From: Gerris lacustris
Lineage: Eukaryota > Arthropoda > Insecta > Hemiptera > Gerridae
Assembly: GCA_951217055.1 (NCBI GenBank)
Contig: OX578278.1
Span: 44,095,574 to 44,159,573 of the forward strand
Reading direction: 5' to 3'
DNA: 64,000 nt
The position numbers and the translations under genes are program-made. Numbering within the stretch: the first letter of the stretch is position 1; each line of letters opens with the position of its first letter. Shown here piece by piece: positions 1 to 10,464 of this stretch. A model generated the notes under the pieces. It saw only the letters and a program-made list of their open reading frames with translations, searched no databases and was not told the DNA's origin.

Positions 1-935
1 ATTATTAATACCTATGTAGTTATGAACATGAAGAGAATGGAGAAGAATGGCCAAACCTCTCATTTTTTAGCCGGTCTGCCCCCAACTTATAATACACGAT
101 ATTAAAAAAAGGGGGCATTCTTTAACGCCCTAGAACCCTTTAGCCGTGGGTCTTTACAGAGAGGATGGGAAAAAATTCCTGATTAAGTTGGCTTAAAGAA
201 TGAGAGAGCCTAAGAAAATTAATGACTTTCATACTATGAGAAGAGAGAGAAAAAACAAGGGCTAAAACTTTTCTTTATTGCTAGTAAAAAAAAATTGTCT
301 CTGAGGGAATTTCTTTAATGATGCCAGTAAAGACTAAAAGGGGATTGTGTTGTCAACTAACCTTAAAAATATCGGCCTTAGCAACCTTTAAACTATTTTA
401 TAACCCTACTTTTATTTTAACTAATATATTTAATTAATGCTTTATAATATAATGATTCTACAATTAAGATTAAATAGTTAATGAGTACAGCTCCTGGTTT
501 ATCATTTCATACACAAATTAAATAGGTACATGAAAAATTATCGTTGAGTAATTACTTTCTTTAAAAATCTTAGTTAACTTTTCAATTTAGAACACCCTGT
601 ATGTGAAAATAATTAATTAGTGTACCAGAGGAAGTTAAAGTTATAAGTAACGGAGAGATGATGAAATATAGAAATTATAAGGAGGCAAGACATGGCAAAG
701 AGTAGCAAGGAAAGAGTTGGTAAAGATGAAAACTGTCAACTTGGATGTCTACTTATAATATAGGCATCGGGAGGCTCTTTCATTGAAGCGAGCGCAATAC
801 AAAATAGTTACTCATGATGAGTTGATAGTTAAAGAGGGTGATTGCAGTAAAGAGCCGCATAGTGAGGTAACAGGACTATTCCTTAACCCTAACTATTTAA
901 AATAATGTTGATATAATATAACAATAATTTTAATA
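1..935. other. AT-rich left edge, nothing recognised
   Basis: No coding region, RNA gene or classified repeat recognised. The segment 620-900 is slightly less AT-rich and may be old repeat material, but I could not assign it. Confidence 0.4.
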
Positions 936-1488
936 CAGGGTGGGGCAAAACAAACAGTGTAGTTTTGAAGGGCTATTAAAAAAAACCGGCGTAACTTAGA
1001 AAAATGCAGTTTGTTTTATTTGGTTCAGTAGTACATCCCATTTGTTTACTCAAGTTTTAAAGATCACATCAGCAAGATGATGGCCTCCAGCAGTGATGCA
1101 CTGATGGAGGCGATTCCCCAGGCTTTCAGCCGCCTTCTGGCACATATCGACGGGAATCTCGGCGATTTTCTCTCTAATTCGGGTCTTCAGTTCTTCCAAA
1201 GTGTGAGGACGATGTTTGAACACATTTTCCTTGAGGTAGCCCTACAGGAAAAAATTGCAAATGCTCAAATCCGGTGATCTCGCGGGTCACCCCTCAGAGA
1301 GACAAGGCGCGCAAGAACGGCCGTTTTCGAAAAACGTGCGGACGGCAAAGCCTCGATGTCCAAAACATGGTAACGACTAAAAATAGGGTGAGTGGGGCGG
1401 ACACAATGAGACCCCTCCCAGGTTCCTATCCCAACCACAGAGATGTAGTTATTCTTCCGAACTACACTGTTTGTTTTGCCTCACCCTG
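936..1488 (-). mobile_element. Deleted mariner/IS630-type element with TA target duplication
   Basis: The element starts CAGGGTGGGGCAAAACAAAC and ends with the inverted equivalent (1460-1488). The 29-base terminal inverted repeats differ at one position. TA flanks both sides (934-935 and 1489-1490), the mark of Tc1/mariner insertion. At 553 bp it is far shorter than a full element (over 1 kb). It retains only the 3' end of a transposase gene, read leftwards. Confidence 0.88.
1050..1286 (-). pseudogene. C-terminal fragment of a mariner-family transposase
   Basis: Read on the minus strand from 1286, the frame gives PARSPDLSICNFFL, a stop, then GYLKENVFKHRPHTLEELKT and a tail with IREKIAEIPVDMCQKAAESL, ending ADVIFKT. 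This matches the end of mariner/Tc-type DDE transposases (SPDL.PCDFFLWGYLK followed by the PHTLEELK...I domain). Two inactivating changes are visible: the tryptophan codon of FFLWG is a TAG stop, and the position of the third catalytic aspartate is asparagine (CNFF). The N-terminal DNA-binding part and the first two catalytic residues are absent. Confidence 0.8.
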
Positions 1489-2200
1489 TATAACAATAAA
1501 GTACATGATAGGATGCGAGGAAGCTATGTGCCACACTAATTGGCAGTCTATTTTTATTTTAAATAGGTTTGGTTTATTTAAATCCCAATCTTTTAATTTA
1601 AAAATAAATTATTGTATTTTAATAATTACATCTATATAAATATATATATTTTTTTTTAAATATTTTTTTTTTTTTTAAATATTTATTAAATGTTCATTTT
1701 CTACTTTAATCCAAGACTCCAAGGGAGAGAATCGTTGCGATATTTTTGTGTAATATTATTTTTTTATTCTAGTTTTTTTTTTTTGTTTGTTTGTTTTTTG
1801 TTTCTTTTTAAGATGGTTTGAATGGTATGTATATTGTTCTACCCCTCGAATTAAAAGAAAAACGAAATTGCTTTAAAGATGTCTTTTAAAGATATCAATC
1901 AAAAGAATCAAAGAAATCAGTGAATGCATTTACTTGCATTGAAATGATGTTTGATGCATAGAATTTATTAAAGGAATAACTATGATTAAAAGCGTAAATT
2001 GAACATTTTAAAAAGTTTACTGTTAAATCACAGAAAAACGTTCAATAGCGGAAATTATCCCTTCAAAACAGTAAAACAAACGAATCGGCTTTGTTTGTTA
2101 ATAATCCGACACCTTGTTTTATAATGAGAGGGTTGTTTATGAGGGTCTGTCAAATAAAACTCAGTATTTAGGTTTTCGCTAAATTGATTAGCATCATCTG

Positions 2201-3116
2201 CAGGGCCGTTTCTACTAATAGGCAAGAATAGGCGGTCGCCTAGGGCGGCAAAAGGAAGAGGGAAAAATGAATGTTTAATCAAAAAATGAAAAAATCGAGC
2301 AAATTAGAAGAAAAAAAATAAATATAGGAAAAATTTTATTGTTTTCAAAAGCATATACCGAACAATTACTTTTATATGTGTTTACTTTGACTAAATAAAC
2401 TCAAGTGGAGACATATTAAGAACTCTTTTGGATGTAAATGGGCCAAAACATGTGAGATGAAAATTTTGTTTTGATGAGAAACTCAAATTAATAGAAACCT
2501 ATCTGCGCAGTTCCATAAGCCAATAAAGACTTGTGAGACTAGCCACTATTTTATTAGAAAAAGACATTACTTACCAGCTGGACATTAGAGATCTTATTAA
2601 ATAATTGGTTGTGATTTTGTGGTACCACTTCATAATAAGACTACTACTAGTAGTCTTTCACTACTAGTCTTTACTAGTAGTAGTCTTTCACTTACTATGT
2701 TAACACACTGAAGATGACATAATGTCGAAACACGTCTGTTCAAATATATAAAATTGAGGTGACAATATTGTAGTGTTACTTTTATTAACCTCTCTAGTCA
2801 TAATTAAGAGATCTTATTAAAGACTTTTCCTAATATATAGGTAAGGAAGGTACTAAACAGCCAAAGAAAGTTAAAAGAAAGAACCAAAAATACCACTAAA
2901 GTTATGAGATATTTGAAATTAAATAATATGTAACAGTCCTTATTTAATTATTTAATTTTTGATGGGATTTAAGTTAAATACAAGTTCTTTTGTATCTAAT
3001 ACATTCATTTCTTCTAGCCTGGATGACAAAGGGAATAAGGCGTTGATAGTAAAAGGTAGGGGGGGGGGGATTTTTAAATTTCGCCTAGGGCGGCAAAACA
3101 CCTAGAAACGGCCCTG
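2201..3116. mobile_element. Non-autonomous hAT-type element with 8-bp target duplication
   Basis: The ends are CAGGGCCGTTTCTA (2201) and TAGAAACGGCCCTG (to 3116), with further subterminal inverted copies of CGCCTAGGGCGGCAAAA. The perfect 8-bp direct repeat ATCATCTG flanks it at 2193-2200 and 3117-3124, as expected for hAT transposition. There is no transposase frame inside. The interior is AT-rich and interrupted by a later insertion at 2602-2806. Confidence 0.88.
2602..2806 (+). mobile_element. Retroelement fragment nested in the hAT element, Penelope-like
   Basis: A 205-bp segment flanked by the perfect 15-bp direct repeat AGAGATCTTATTAAA (2587-2601 and 2807-2821), a target duplication typical of target-primed retrotransposition. 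It contains CTGAAGATGACATAATGTCG followed by AAACACG (2708-2735). That is the CTGAAGA...hairpin...CGAAAC signature often seen at the ends of Penelope-like elements and related to their hammerhead-like motif. CTACTAGTAG-type short repeats lie just upstream. No coding sequence remains. Confidence 0.55.
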
Positions 3117-3404
3117 ATCATCTGAGCACAAAACAATGTGTAGATTATAATGTATAAGATTATACTCCGTTCCCACTAGTAACCTTATTTGATATTTGTG
3201 AAGCAAAAATATAATATTCGCACCTAATACGTGATATAGACTGAGCAAACTCTGCATTTATTGGAGATAAAACACTACAACAGATTATTAAGAAGAGGAC
3301 TAATAAGGCAAAGGACTAATAAGAGTGCGCCAGGAATTTGAGGAAAACATCATTTTTTTCTTGACAATAAGTTCTATTTTTTATTTCATCTAATTGGTTC
3401 TATT

Positions 3405-4060
3405 TATTACTACGTTTTTATTAGCTTGCTTTCTTGTTTGTTTGTTTGTTTTTGTGTCCAGTACCTACAAATCCTGCAATTGATTTTTATCTAACACCCC
3501 AAGTAGCTAGACATTAGAAACTTTTAGAATTGCTCAGAACTCGATGACAATGCATTATTTTAATACTTTTAGCCATCTTTCAGCACAATTAAATTCGTTA
3601 TCACCAAATTTTGCTGTATGGAAAGTTAATTCGGAAAAAATCCGCAAGTAATTTTATTTGTTTTGCCATGTCCCATATTTACGCAATCTTCATTTTGACA
3701 CGTTTCAAATTTGTGATTTTTATAAATAAGAGATAAACATTGAATGACAGCAAAACAGGAAATATTTAGATTATATTATTTATCGGTTATATTATTTCAA
3801 ATATATCGATGGCACGGTTTAGATTTGGTGTTGGGGAGATCCGTTGTACAAAGATTTGTCCTTTTATTGTACCTTTGTAAGACCAGCTTTCAAGATGGTT
3901 GTCATTTATGCGAAGTAAATAAATTCGGAACTATTTTTTTTTTTACTAACGTTATATATTATATAACAATAACAATTATATTATCAACATAACATACGAT
4001 TCAACAGAAAATTTAAAAACGTAGTAAATAGAAAGTTCTTTTTATCTTGAAATTTTAAGA
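3405..4060. repeat. Interspersed repeat, copy 1 (second copy at 18901-19690)
   Basis: Closely matches 18901-19690 in the same orientation, from TTACTACGTTTTTATTAGC through the GTTTGTTTGTTT tract to AAAACGTAGTA. It carries the uninterrupted site (about 3864-3872) of the small MITE found in the other copy. An internal block (TAAACATTGAATGACAGC) is repeated at 3735 and 4063. No coding capacity. Confidence 0.7.
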
Positions 4061-4107
4061 GATAAACATTGAATGACAGCGAAACAGGAAAAGTAAACAA
4101 AGAATAG

Positions 4108-4280
4108 TTATTTATGTAACTAGGCAGCAAAAAGGAATTTTTACTGACGAGTGATTAAATTAGCCTCCGAGCCGAAGGCGAGGACAGGCTATGATAATTT
4201 ACCAATTTGACAATGAAGGCAATGAATAAACGAGGCAGAAATGTTTCCTTTGCTGTCTTGTTGCATACAATATTTTATCT
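4108..4280 (+). repeat. Small TIR repeat (inverted copy at 58690-58850)
   Basis: A stretch containing AACTAGGCAGCAAAAAGGAA, GCCGAAGGCGAGGACAGGCT and TTTCCTTTGCTGTCTTGTTG. The outer blocks are imperfect inverted repeats of one another. The same sequence occurs in reverse at 58690-58850, so it is a dispersed MITE-like family. Confidence 0.6.
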
Positions 4281-5900
4281 GCGGGCGGCAGAAAAATGAA
4301 ACTGCTAAAATACTATCTTCATTAAAATAACATAGTTAATTACTATATTATGTGTCATATTAATAAGATAATAACATAAGTATTAACTAAAATTAATGTT
4401 GATAAAGAAATCAAATATGAAGCTTAGGAATAATAACAATTGTGAATATTAAACTGAAGCTATAACAACAAACTACAAAACACCACGTTTATAACATACG
4501 TAATTTCTGGATGAATAATGCACGCAATATAAAATATTTATTTATATTTTTACTATCAAATTACTAAAAGTATTAAAGATATCTTCTACTGCTTAAAAGA
4601 AAAGAAGTAACTAGGATAAATCAAGAAAAGTAGCTAGTCTAATCTAGAATGACTTTAACAATAAAAATAATAATATGGATTTTTGATGTTTACATGAAGC
4701 TGCAGTGGGGCCAGTGACTGCTATTTTTTTTGACATTTTTATGTTTTGGCTATGGCACATTAACCTCGAAAAGCGTTACGTTACACGAATGGGGAAGATA
4801 TAGGATCAAGGTTTTAGGAACGTATAGGAGGTGTTCAATCGAGTCTGTCCGCTCTTGGTAGGGATAGTGTCTCCACTACCGCGCTTGGTACCGCTGTCGC
4901 TAGGGCGTCCCCTCCCCAAGCGATTCTAAAACTCTGTAAACTGTACTAGGAGATTAGAAAAAGGTTGGAGCTAACTGCACTCGTTTACATCGCCGCTTAG
5001 AGATCGGCTAAGTTATGATTGCAGTTTAATACTCTTGATAATACTCTACTAAAACCGCCCCCTCCCCCCCCCCCCCCCCCTCCCCCTCAACTACAACTTC
5101 TGTTCAACTGCTCTGATTTGCATCGGACTAACGCCATAAACTCTTAGAATTTTATTCCTAATAAACTAATTAATTTTTTAAAATTTATTCATAACATTTA
5201 TTATTATTTTTTATTTTTGTTATAGGTACTATAATTTTTTGGATTCATTATAAAAATATGGGTGACGAAGCTAAAACATTACTTATTAATAAACTAGAAA
5301 AGAAGAAAAGTACTTTCTTTCATAGTGCACAACATAATATGTTCGATTAAATTGCTAATTTACAAACGCAAGAATCTGCACGGTCGATTTTTTTTACATT
5401 TTCCTGTCTTTACTTTGGCTCATAAACTCGATAAGCTTTTGTACTCGATAACAAGTTGTCCGGTATGCTTCTGATTCACATAATACGCATGCGCTAATCT
5501 ATGCCCCTGCCTCTTCGCTTCACTTCTACTCAACTCAGGTTCTACTCAGGTTAGGCTGAAGTTTGAATCATCGCGTCGACTGAACAGCTCGCCGTACGCC
5601 GTACAGCTTGCCGTATAGTGTGGATGCTCCATCACTTTTGGCTTATCTGGTAACTGTATAGTGTGTAGCAATAGGACATATGTATCTAGAACACAGACCC
5701 GCTTCAGCAATTAAGGAGGAACATGATTGGATAAAATTAAACTAATCGATAAATTTATATATTGCACTGAAGGCTCATTGTCTAATTATTTAAAAAGAGA
5801 AAGAAAAAAAAAACTTAACTTAATTACACTGTGTCTCTAAAGCGAGGAGGTTTCCTAATAAGAAATAATAGTTGGCGTATGAGTTACTGACTTGACTCCT
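4281..5900. other. Unassigned AT-rich DNA with a poly-C tract
   Basis: No gene recognised. It holds a poly-C stretch around 5063-5081 and two GC-richer islands (4840-4960 and 5460-5640). A 30-codon ATG frame at 5259-5351 follows a good acceptor-like TTTTGTTATAG; it has no recognisable product. Confidence 0.35.
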
Positions 5901-5929
5901 CTTGCCTCTGACAAAATCATGAGTTATAA

Positions 5930-6110
5930 CAAACAACGAGAAGTTGACTTGTGGGAATTCAACGTGGTACTTTATTACTTCATGGGGAAGAGCTAATTCG
6001 ATATGGAATCGAGATATGGGGAGCTCCGCAAGCGCAGGCTGTATATCACGGATAATAATGAATGTTAGGGTATGACTCCCTGTTGAGTTGTAAAAAGGAA
6101 CTCCGGCGAG
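5930..6110 (+). pseudogene. Possible LINE reverse-transcriptase thumb fragment
   Basis: Two overlapping frames read FNVVLYYFMGKS and then LIRYGIEIWGAPQAQAVYHG. Together they resemble the 'LYYALFES.L.YGIEIWG' block just after the polymerase domain of arthropod LINEs. A frameshift separates them and stops follow. Short and degraded, so tentative. Confidence 0.35.
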
Positions 6111-6606
6111 GTTTCAGTCTAGATAAAGGAATTAAATTACTTTTTTTATTTAATTTGTAGCCGGAAGAGTACAGGAAAGTACAATTATAGAAATTAATTG
6201 ATAAGGAGCTGCCCTTGTGAAATATGATTTCTTCATCATTTTGAACCTTGACTAAATAACTAAATTCTAAATATAAATATACGATTGTTTTACATAAAAT
6301 AAGAAAGAGATCGATAATTTAAACAACATATTAAATATATTTAAGTTCAAAAATAACAAATGTTCCCCATATATTACATTATATGTATATTCATACTCTG
6401 CTCGGCGAGCAGTGTCCTTTGAAATCATCTTAAATAGATTAAAAAATTTAATTTTTTAGCCCATTAACCCCTTCCTAACAATAAATTTAGGGTATAGAGA
6501 AGTGTCTACATTTTACTTGAGTTAATTTTTAGAACCAACCGACGTCGAATTATTTTTATTTCCTTGTTGTTCATCATATACATGTACGATTTGTACATAT
6601 ATACAA

Positions 6607-6735
<129 letters not shown>

Positions 6736-6799
6736 ACAATATAAGTGAGGCCATATTTCGGTATATCGTATGGCTCTTTCTTATATACTATAAATGAGT

Positions 6800-7420
6800 T
6801 TATACAAGCATATAGGAGTTGATCAAAGTCTCTTTTGATCCTTAGCGAGTTAGAATCGATAATGTTTGTATATTTTGAAGACTGATTGATCGGTTACCAA
6901 TTTAATCTATTCACATGGAAGAAAGCATATTAGACGTTACTTTATAATCTTATATCTCGTTTCTATGATGTCCTTCTAAATGTTTGTACTCTTTGATGGA
7001 TTAGACCATCTCGCCCAAAGAAAGCAAATGTCTATATAAAAAGATATCTAGACTGTTTATTGTTTACTACCCGCAATAATAAATATGTAAAGTATATAGT
7101 TTCAATTATAAAAGAAACTATTAAGTATATCCAGCTCATTGAATATTTATTAAAAAAATAAAATAAACTATAAGATAAAAATAAAATCATAAGAAAAATT
7201 CGGCCGTATGGCGTCTCGGAACTTTTCCTTGCCAAATAATTCCAAAATGGCGGCAGATATTAAGTTGAAATATAGAGGAATTATTTATCTGATAGGAAGG
7301 TAATTGGAGCGAATTTTAGCACAATCGCGAAATAGTTCCAAACATTTTCAAAATTGCGGCAGATATAAAATCGAAATTCAGTGGAAATGCTTATAAAGAG
7401 GTAAAATTGGTGCAAATTGG
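6800..7420. other. Unassigned AT-rich DNA
   Basis: Nothing recognised except a duplicated phrase, CCAAAATGGCGGCAGATAT (about 7241) and an echo of it at about 7348, which suggests old repeat DNA. Confidence 0.3.
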
Positions 7421-7424
7421 TCAT

Positions 7425-8530
7425 TTTGGCTGCACCAACTCGTTATCAAAATCTTGAGAGAAAAATGTTTGCCTAGAGATTGGACATCTTGCATTATTTG
7501 CCCAATTTATAAACAAAAAAAAAACTATAAAATAATAGCTCTGCTTAGCAACAGCATACCAAGTATTTTCTCGGGAACTCCTAAATTGACTAACATCCCT
7601 GGCGGAGGAGGTAATAGGCAATTATCAGTGTGGCTTCCGAACAGCAAGCAGTAAAGTGGACTAAATGTTTGCGTTGCACCAGATTCTTAAGAAGGGATGG
7701 GAATTTAATGAGTCGATTCACTAACTATTTATGGAATTTCGGCAAGCCTACGATAGTATCAGCAGAATAGCACTCTGGCACTTAATGAAGGAATTTTGGG
7801 TTCAAAAATAAATTGTTATCGCTGTTATGCATGTGTGCGAAGAGAACTCCTGTGCATACGGGTGAGCAGACAGCAGTCTAGAAAGTTCGATATATCGACT
7901 GGTTTAAGGTAAGGGGATCCACTCTCATTTTTACTGTTTAACATCGTTCTACAATGGTGTGTTCACCGGTGACAGCCACTGCTACAACCATGCTGCTAAT
8001 GGACCTAAGACGCTGTCGGTAGAACTTCCCTGGTATTTTTTCGATCTTTGGAGGAACGGTATAACAGATGGGTCTATGCATTAATGAAGAGAAGACTAAA
8101 TTCATGATCGTGAGTAAGGAAAGGAGGCGTCTGCGTATGGATCAGAATTTATGTATGAACGACTACAATTTAAAAACAGTGGAGTCGTTTAAATATCTGG
8201 GCGGCGCGAGAATCACATCTGACAACACAGCAACAACCGAGATCTACGCCCGGATCCAAGCCGCCAGCAGATGCCTGCGTTTAGTCTTTCAAGTCTCATC
8301 AAATCAAATGACCTTCGAGAGTGAACAAAATTCAGCTTTATAAGATGTTAGCTCGTCTAGTAGTCACATGGACCATGGCCGAGGCAGAGGAACGAGTTCT
8401 TCTCGTCTTTAGAGAAAAGTGTTTGACCCGGTCATAAAAACCAGGCAGGACTCACGCTGAACATGAGGAGCACTATGGTGCAAAAAACCTAGTTCGATGG
8501 GTGAAGGAGTGAGGGCTCAGAGGCTAAAAG
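7425..8530 (+). pseudogene. LINE reverse-transcriptase relic
   Basis: Broken frames on the plus strand spell an arthropod non-LTR reverse transcriptase in order. First is LHQLVIKILREKCLPRDWTS, then CIICPIYKQ. Next comes YQCGFRTASS (about 7624-7655), then FALHQILKKGWEFNESIH and LFMEFRQAYDSISR (about 7670-7765). Then GLCINEEKTKFMIVSK and YNLKTVESFKYLGGARITSD (8071-8220), and finally KIQLYKMLARLVVTW (about 8328). The FKYLG block and the QAYDS block are family hallmarks. Stops and frameshifts between blocks show it is dead, and the YADD-containing stretch is not recognisable. The clade (RTE-, Jockey- or R1-like) cannot be decided here. Confidence 0.8.
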
Positions 8531-9002
8531 GTGGCTAAGGTAAGGCCATATTATCCAAGCCCCGGAAAACCGACTGATCCACGTGCGTTCTAATTTGAAA
8601 CCAAACAGGACTAAGGCTATATACTTATATAAACTTTGACATACACAATTTTGTTTCAATTGTGTTTATTCTTTTGTATGTTCATGCCTTATTCAAAAGA
8701 AACTCAAATTTCCCCTAGGAGATTATTTTCATCTGTAACTGGTATCCATTTCATCTGTAAGTGGACTATCCTTTCAACAATGTCTACAAAAATGTCGAAA
8801 CAAAAAATAAGAAAATACAAGAAGAATAAGTTAAGAGTGATTTATACTTCTATCTCAAATAAAATATCCAAATATATAGCTAAACAATATAAACGACATA
8901 GAACAGGTTATTATACAATCATCTTTATTCTTTTTTTGTACATTATTAACATTTTTTATTTAAAATGTTAATTAAAAAAATCTATTCATTTAATTTGCGG
9001 AC

Positions 9003-9560
9003 TAAAGCCCCATATTAATTTGGTGTATGCTATCTCTTCTTGTGTACCTGAAAGATTTTCGTCTTGGTTTTTACATATTTTCGCCTATTCTGCAATCCAT
9101 CCTGACAGCTCTAACCTCTTCTTTCACTAAGAAATAGGGTATCTCTCCTGTTCATGTTAATAAGCCTATCATGTATTTTGGAGCTAATTCCATTAGGTTT
9201 TTTTCTCCCAAATGCGCGGAAGCATTTTCCTAGGTGTTCAAACTTATAAAACCGTAAACTTCAGCGCAATAGTTATGTTTGGTGCGTGTGACTGCTTGAA
9301 AAATATTTCTTTTCTCTTAATACTATATCCTCACTCATAAAAAAGAATTTCCACATTACGTTTAGACCATTCTTAGCCGTTCTTATTTTCTCTTCAATCT
9401 TTTGGGGAATTTTACTTTTGCAGATAAAATCACTCCAAGATATTTATACTCCGACACTCATCCAATCATTTCTCCTTTTGAGTTCCACTTTCAGTCCTTA
9501 GTCTTCCCGCCTCTCTGAAATATCATTATCTTTGACACTTATGTTCACTCGAAGGATCCA
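9003..9560 (-). pseudogene. LINE relic, post-RT region
   Basis: The minus strand reads EYKYLGVILSAKVKFPKRL, then after a shift EKIRTAKNGLNVMWKFFFMS, then a segment like KCFRAFGRKKPNGISSKIHD. This order (YKYLGV, an AK.GLN..W motif, then the K...R.F.R...G.....Y/H region) matches the sequence after the polymerase core in arthropod LINEs. Several frameshifts and stops. It is distinct from the plus-strand relic at 7.4-8.5 kb. Confidence 0.55.
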
Positions 9561-9828
9561 CAAATCACAGCACCGTTCTATTCAGGTTCTATTGTCAAAT
9601 TTTTGTAATAATTAATTTAGAACTAATAAAGATAAACCGTATATGCGTATGTTATTTTCAAATTAATGTTACTTGACACTAATATATATTTATTAGCAAA
9701 CCAAACAAAGAAAGGTCTCAGAATTAACAAAATCTATTCCTTGAATCTACTATACTATCCAGAAATAAAAATAATTCTACTGAATATTTTGCATTTTGTT
9801 TACTAAAGGGTAATCCCGATTACACATT

Positions 9829-9955
9829 AAACGATAAAAATATAATTTTTGCATCAGCTTTTTCTTATCAGATATATAATAAAAATAAATAAGCTGATAA
9901 CCGATGCTAAAAGGAGACGATAACCGGATCTTCATTATCGCTTTTTTACGATAAG
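9829..9955 (+). promoter_or_regulatory. Cluster of GATA-factor sites upstream of the peptide gene
   Basis: Six GATAA/TTATC cores occur within 122 bases: 9833-9837, 9865-9869, 9896-9900, 9919-9923, 9935-9939 and 9950-9954. An extra GATA at 9871 adjoins the second. They occupy both orientations and end about 130 bases before the start codon. The sequence around 9851-9906 also forms an imperfect inverted repeat (GCATCAGCTT against AAGCTGAT..GATGC). In insects GATA factors drive gut and fat-body genes, which would suit a secreted product; that link is inference. Confidence 0.45.
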
Positions 9956-9996
9956 AAGATGATATTAATATTCGTCTAGTTTTTCATGATACGCAT

Positions 9997-10001
9997 TCAG
10001 T
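9997..10001 (+). promoter_or_regulatory. Possible initiator TCAGT for the peptide gene
   Basis: TCAGT matches the arthropod initiator core and lies 83 bases before the start codon. An AT-rich TATTAATA about 30 bases upstream could serve as a weak TATA element. Such short motifs are common in AT-rich DNA, so this is tentative. Confidence 0.3.
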
Positions 10002-10083
10002 CATATCCGAGTCTATTAGAAGTATTTTCAATTTAATCTTTATTACTAACTTTATAAACTAATTATTTTTTAATATTAAAAAT

Positions 10084-10377
10084 ATGAAGGGAATAGCAAT
10101 ATTAATTCTTTTTGGAACCGTTATTTGTGCAGTATACAGCTATCCATCAACTGATGCTGATTCAATTTCAACGGATTCAACTGATGTTAGGAAGCAAGTC
10201 TCTCAGAACAAAGAATCGTGGGATGATCTGGAGAAATCCTTCGCTAAACTCATCGGTGGAATTCAGAAAGCTATTAAGAAGGTTGAGGAACTACAAAAAA
10301 CGCTGAATGAAACCATGCCAAGCTCAAGCGTAGAATCTGGTACCATCAACAAAGAAGTTAATGATTTACTTGCTTAA
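10084..10377 (+). CDS. Small secreted Cys-free amphipathic peptide, hypothetical
   Basis: A 97-codon single-exon frame not recognised as any named family. The start MKGIAILILFGTVICAVYS is a clear signal peptide, cleaved after about residue 16-19. A short acidic, Ser/Thr/Asp-rich segment (residues about 20-35) is followed by an amphipathic helix (about 45-75) including SFAKLIGGIQKAIKKVEELQ, with hydrophobic residues spaced 3-4 apart. There is one sequon (NET), an acidic tail and no cysteine. The initiator context has A at -3. AATAAA lies at 10459-10464, 82 bases after the stop, giving a plausible short mRNA. The layout (leader, acidic spacer, Lys-rich helix) resembles precursors of linear secreted peptides, but that is only inference; a small structural secreted protein or odorant/saliva component is equally possible. 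It is on the strand opposite to the receptor gene, about 4.4 kb beyond its last found exon. Confidence 0.7.
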   Translation: MKGIAILILFGTVICAVYSYPSTDADSISTDSTDVRKQVSQNKESWDDLEKSFAKLIGGIQKAIKKVEELQKTLNETMPSSSVESGTINKEVNDLLA

Positions 10378-10458
10378 GGTAAAGATAAACGATTTTTCTT
10401 TGTAATTTTTTCCAATATCTATTTTGCTAGTCTAGTTTTACTTAGATTTATGTTTATT

Positions 10459-10464
10459 AATAAA
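10459..10464 (+). terminator. Polyadenylation signal AATAAA of the peptide gene
   Basis: Canonical AATAAA 82 bases downstream of the TAA stop of the secreted-peptide frame, in the correct orientation. Chance AATAAA is frequent in AT-rich DNA; the position is what supports it. Confidence 0.45.

Noticed and set aside
1274..1639. 121-codon plus-strand frame
   Set aside because: It overlaps the mariner derivative antisense to the transposase relic and continues into unrelated AT-rich DNA.
5259..5351. 30-codon ATG frame behind an acceptor-like TTTTGTTATAG
   Set aside because: No similarity recognised and no matching donor or upstream exon; kept only as a remark.
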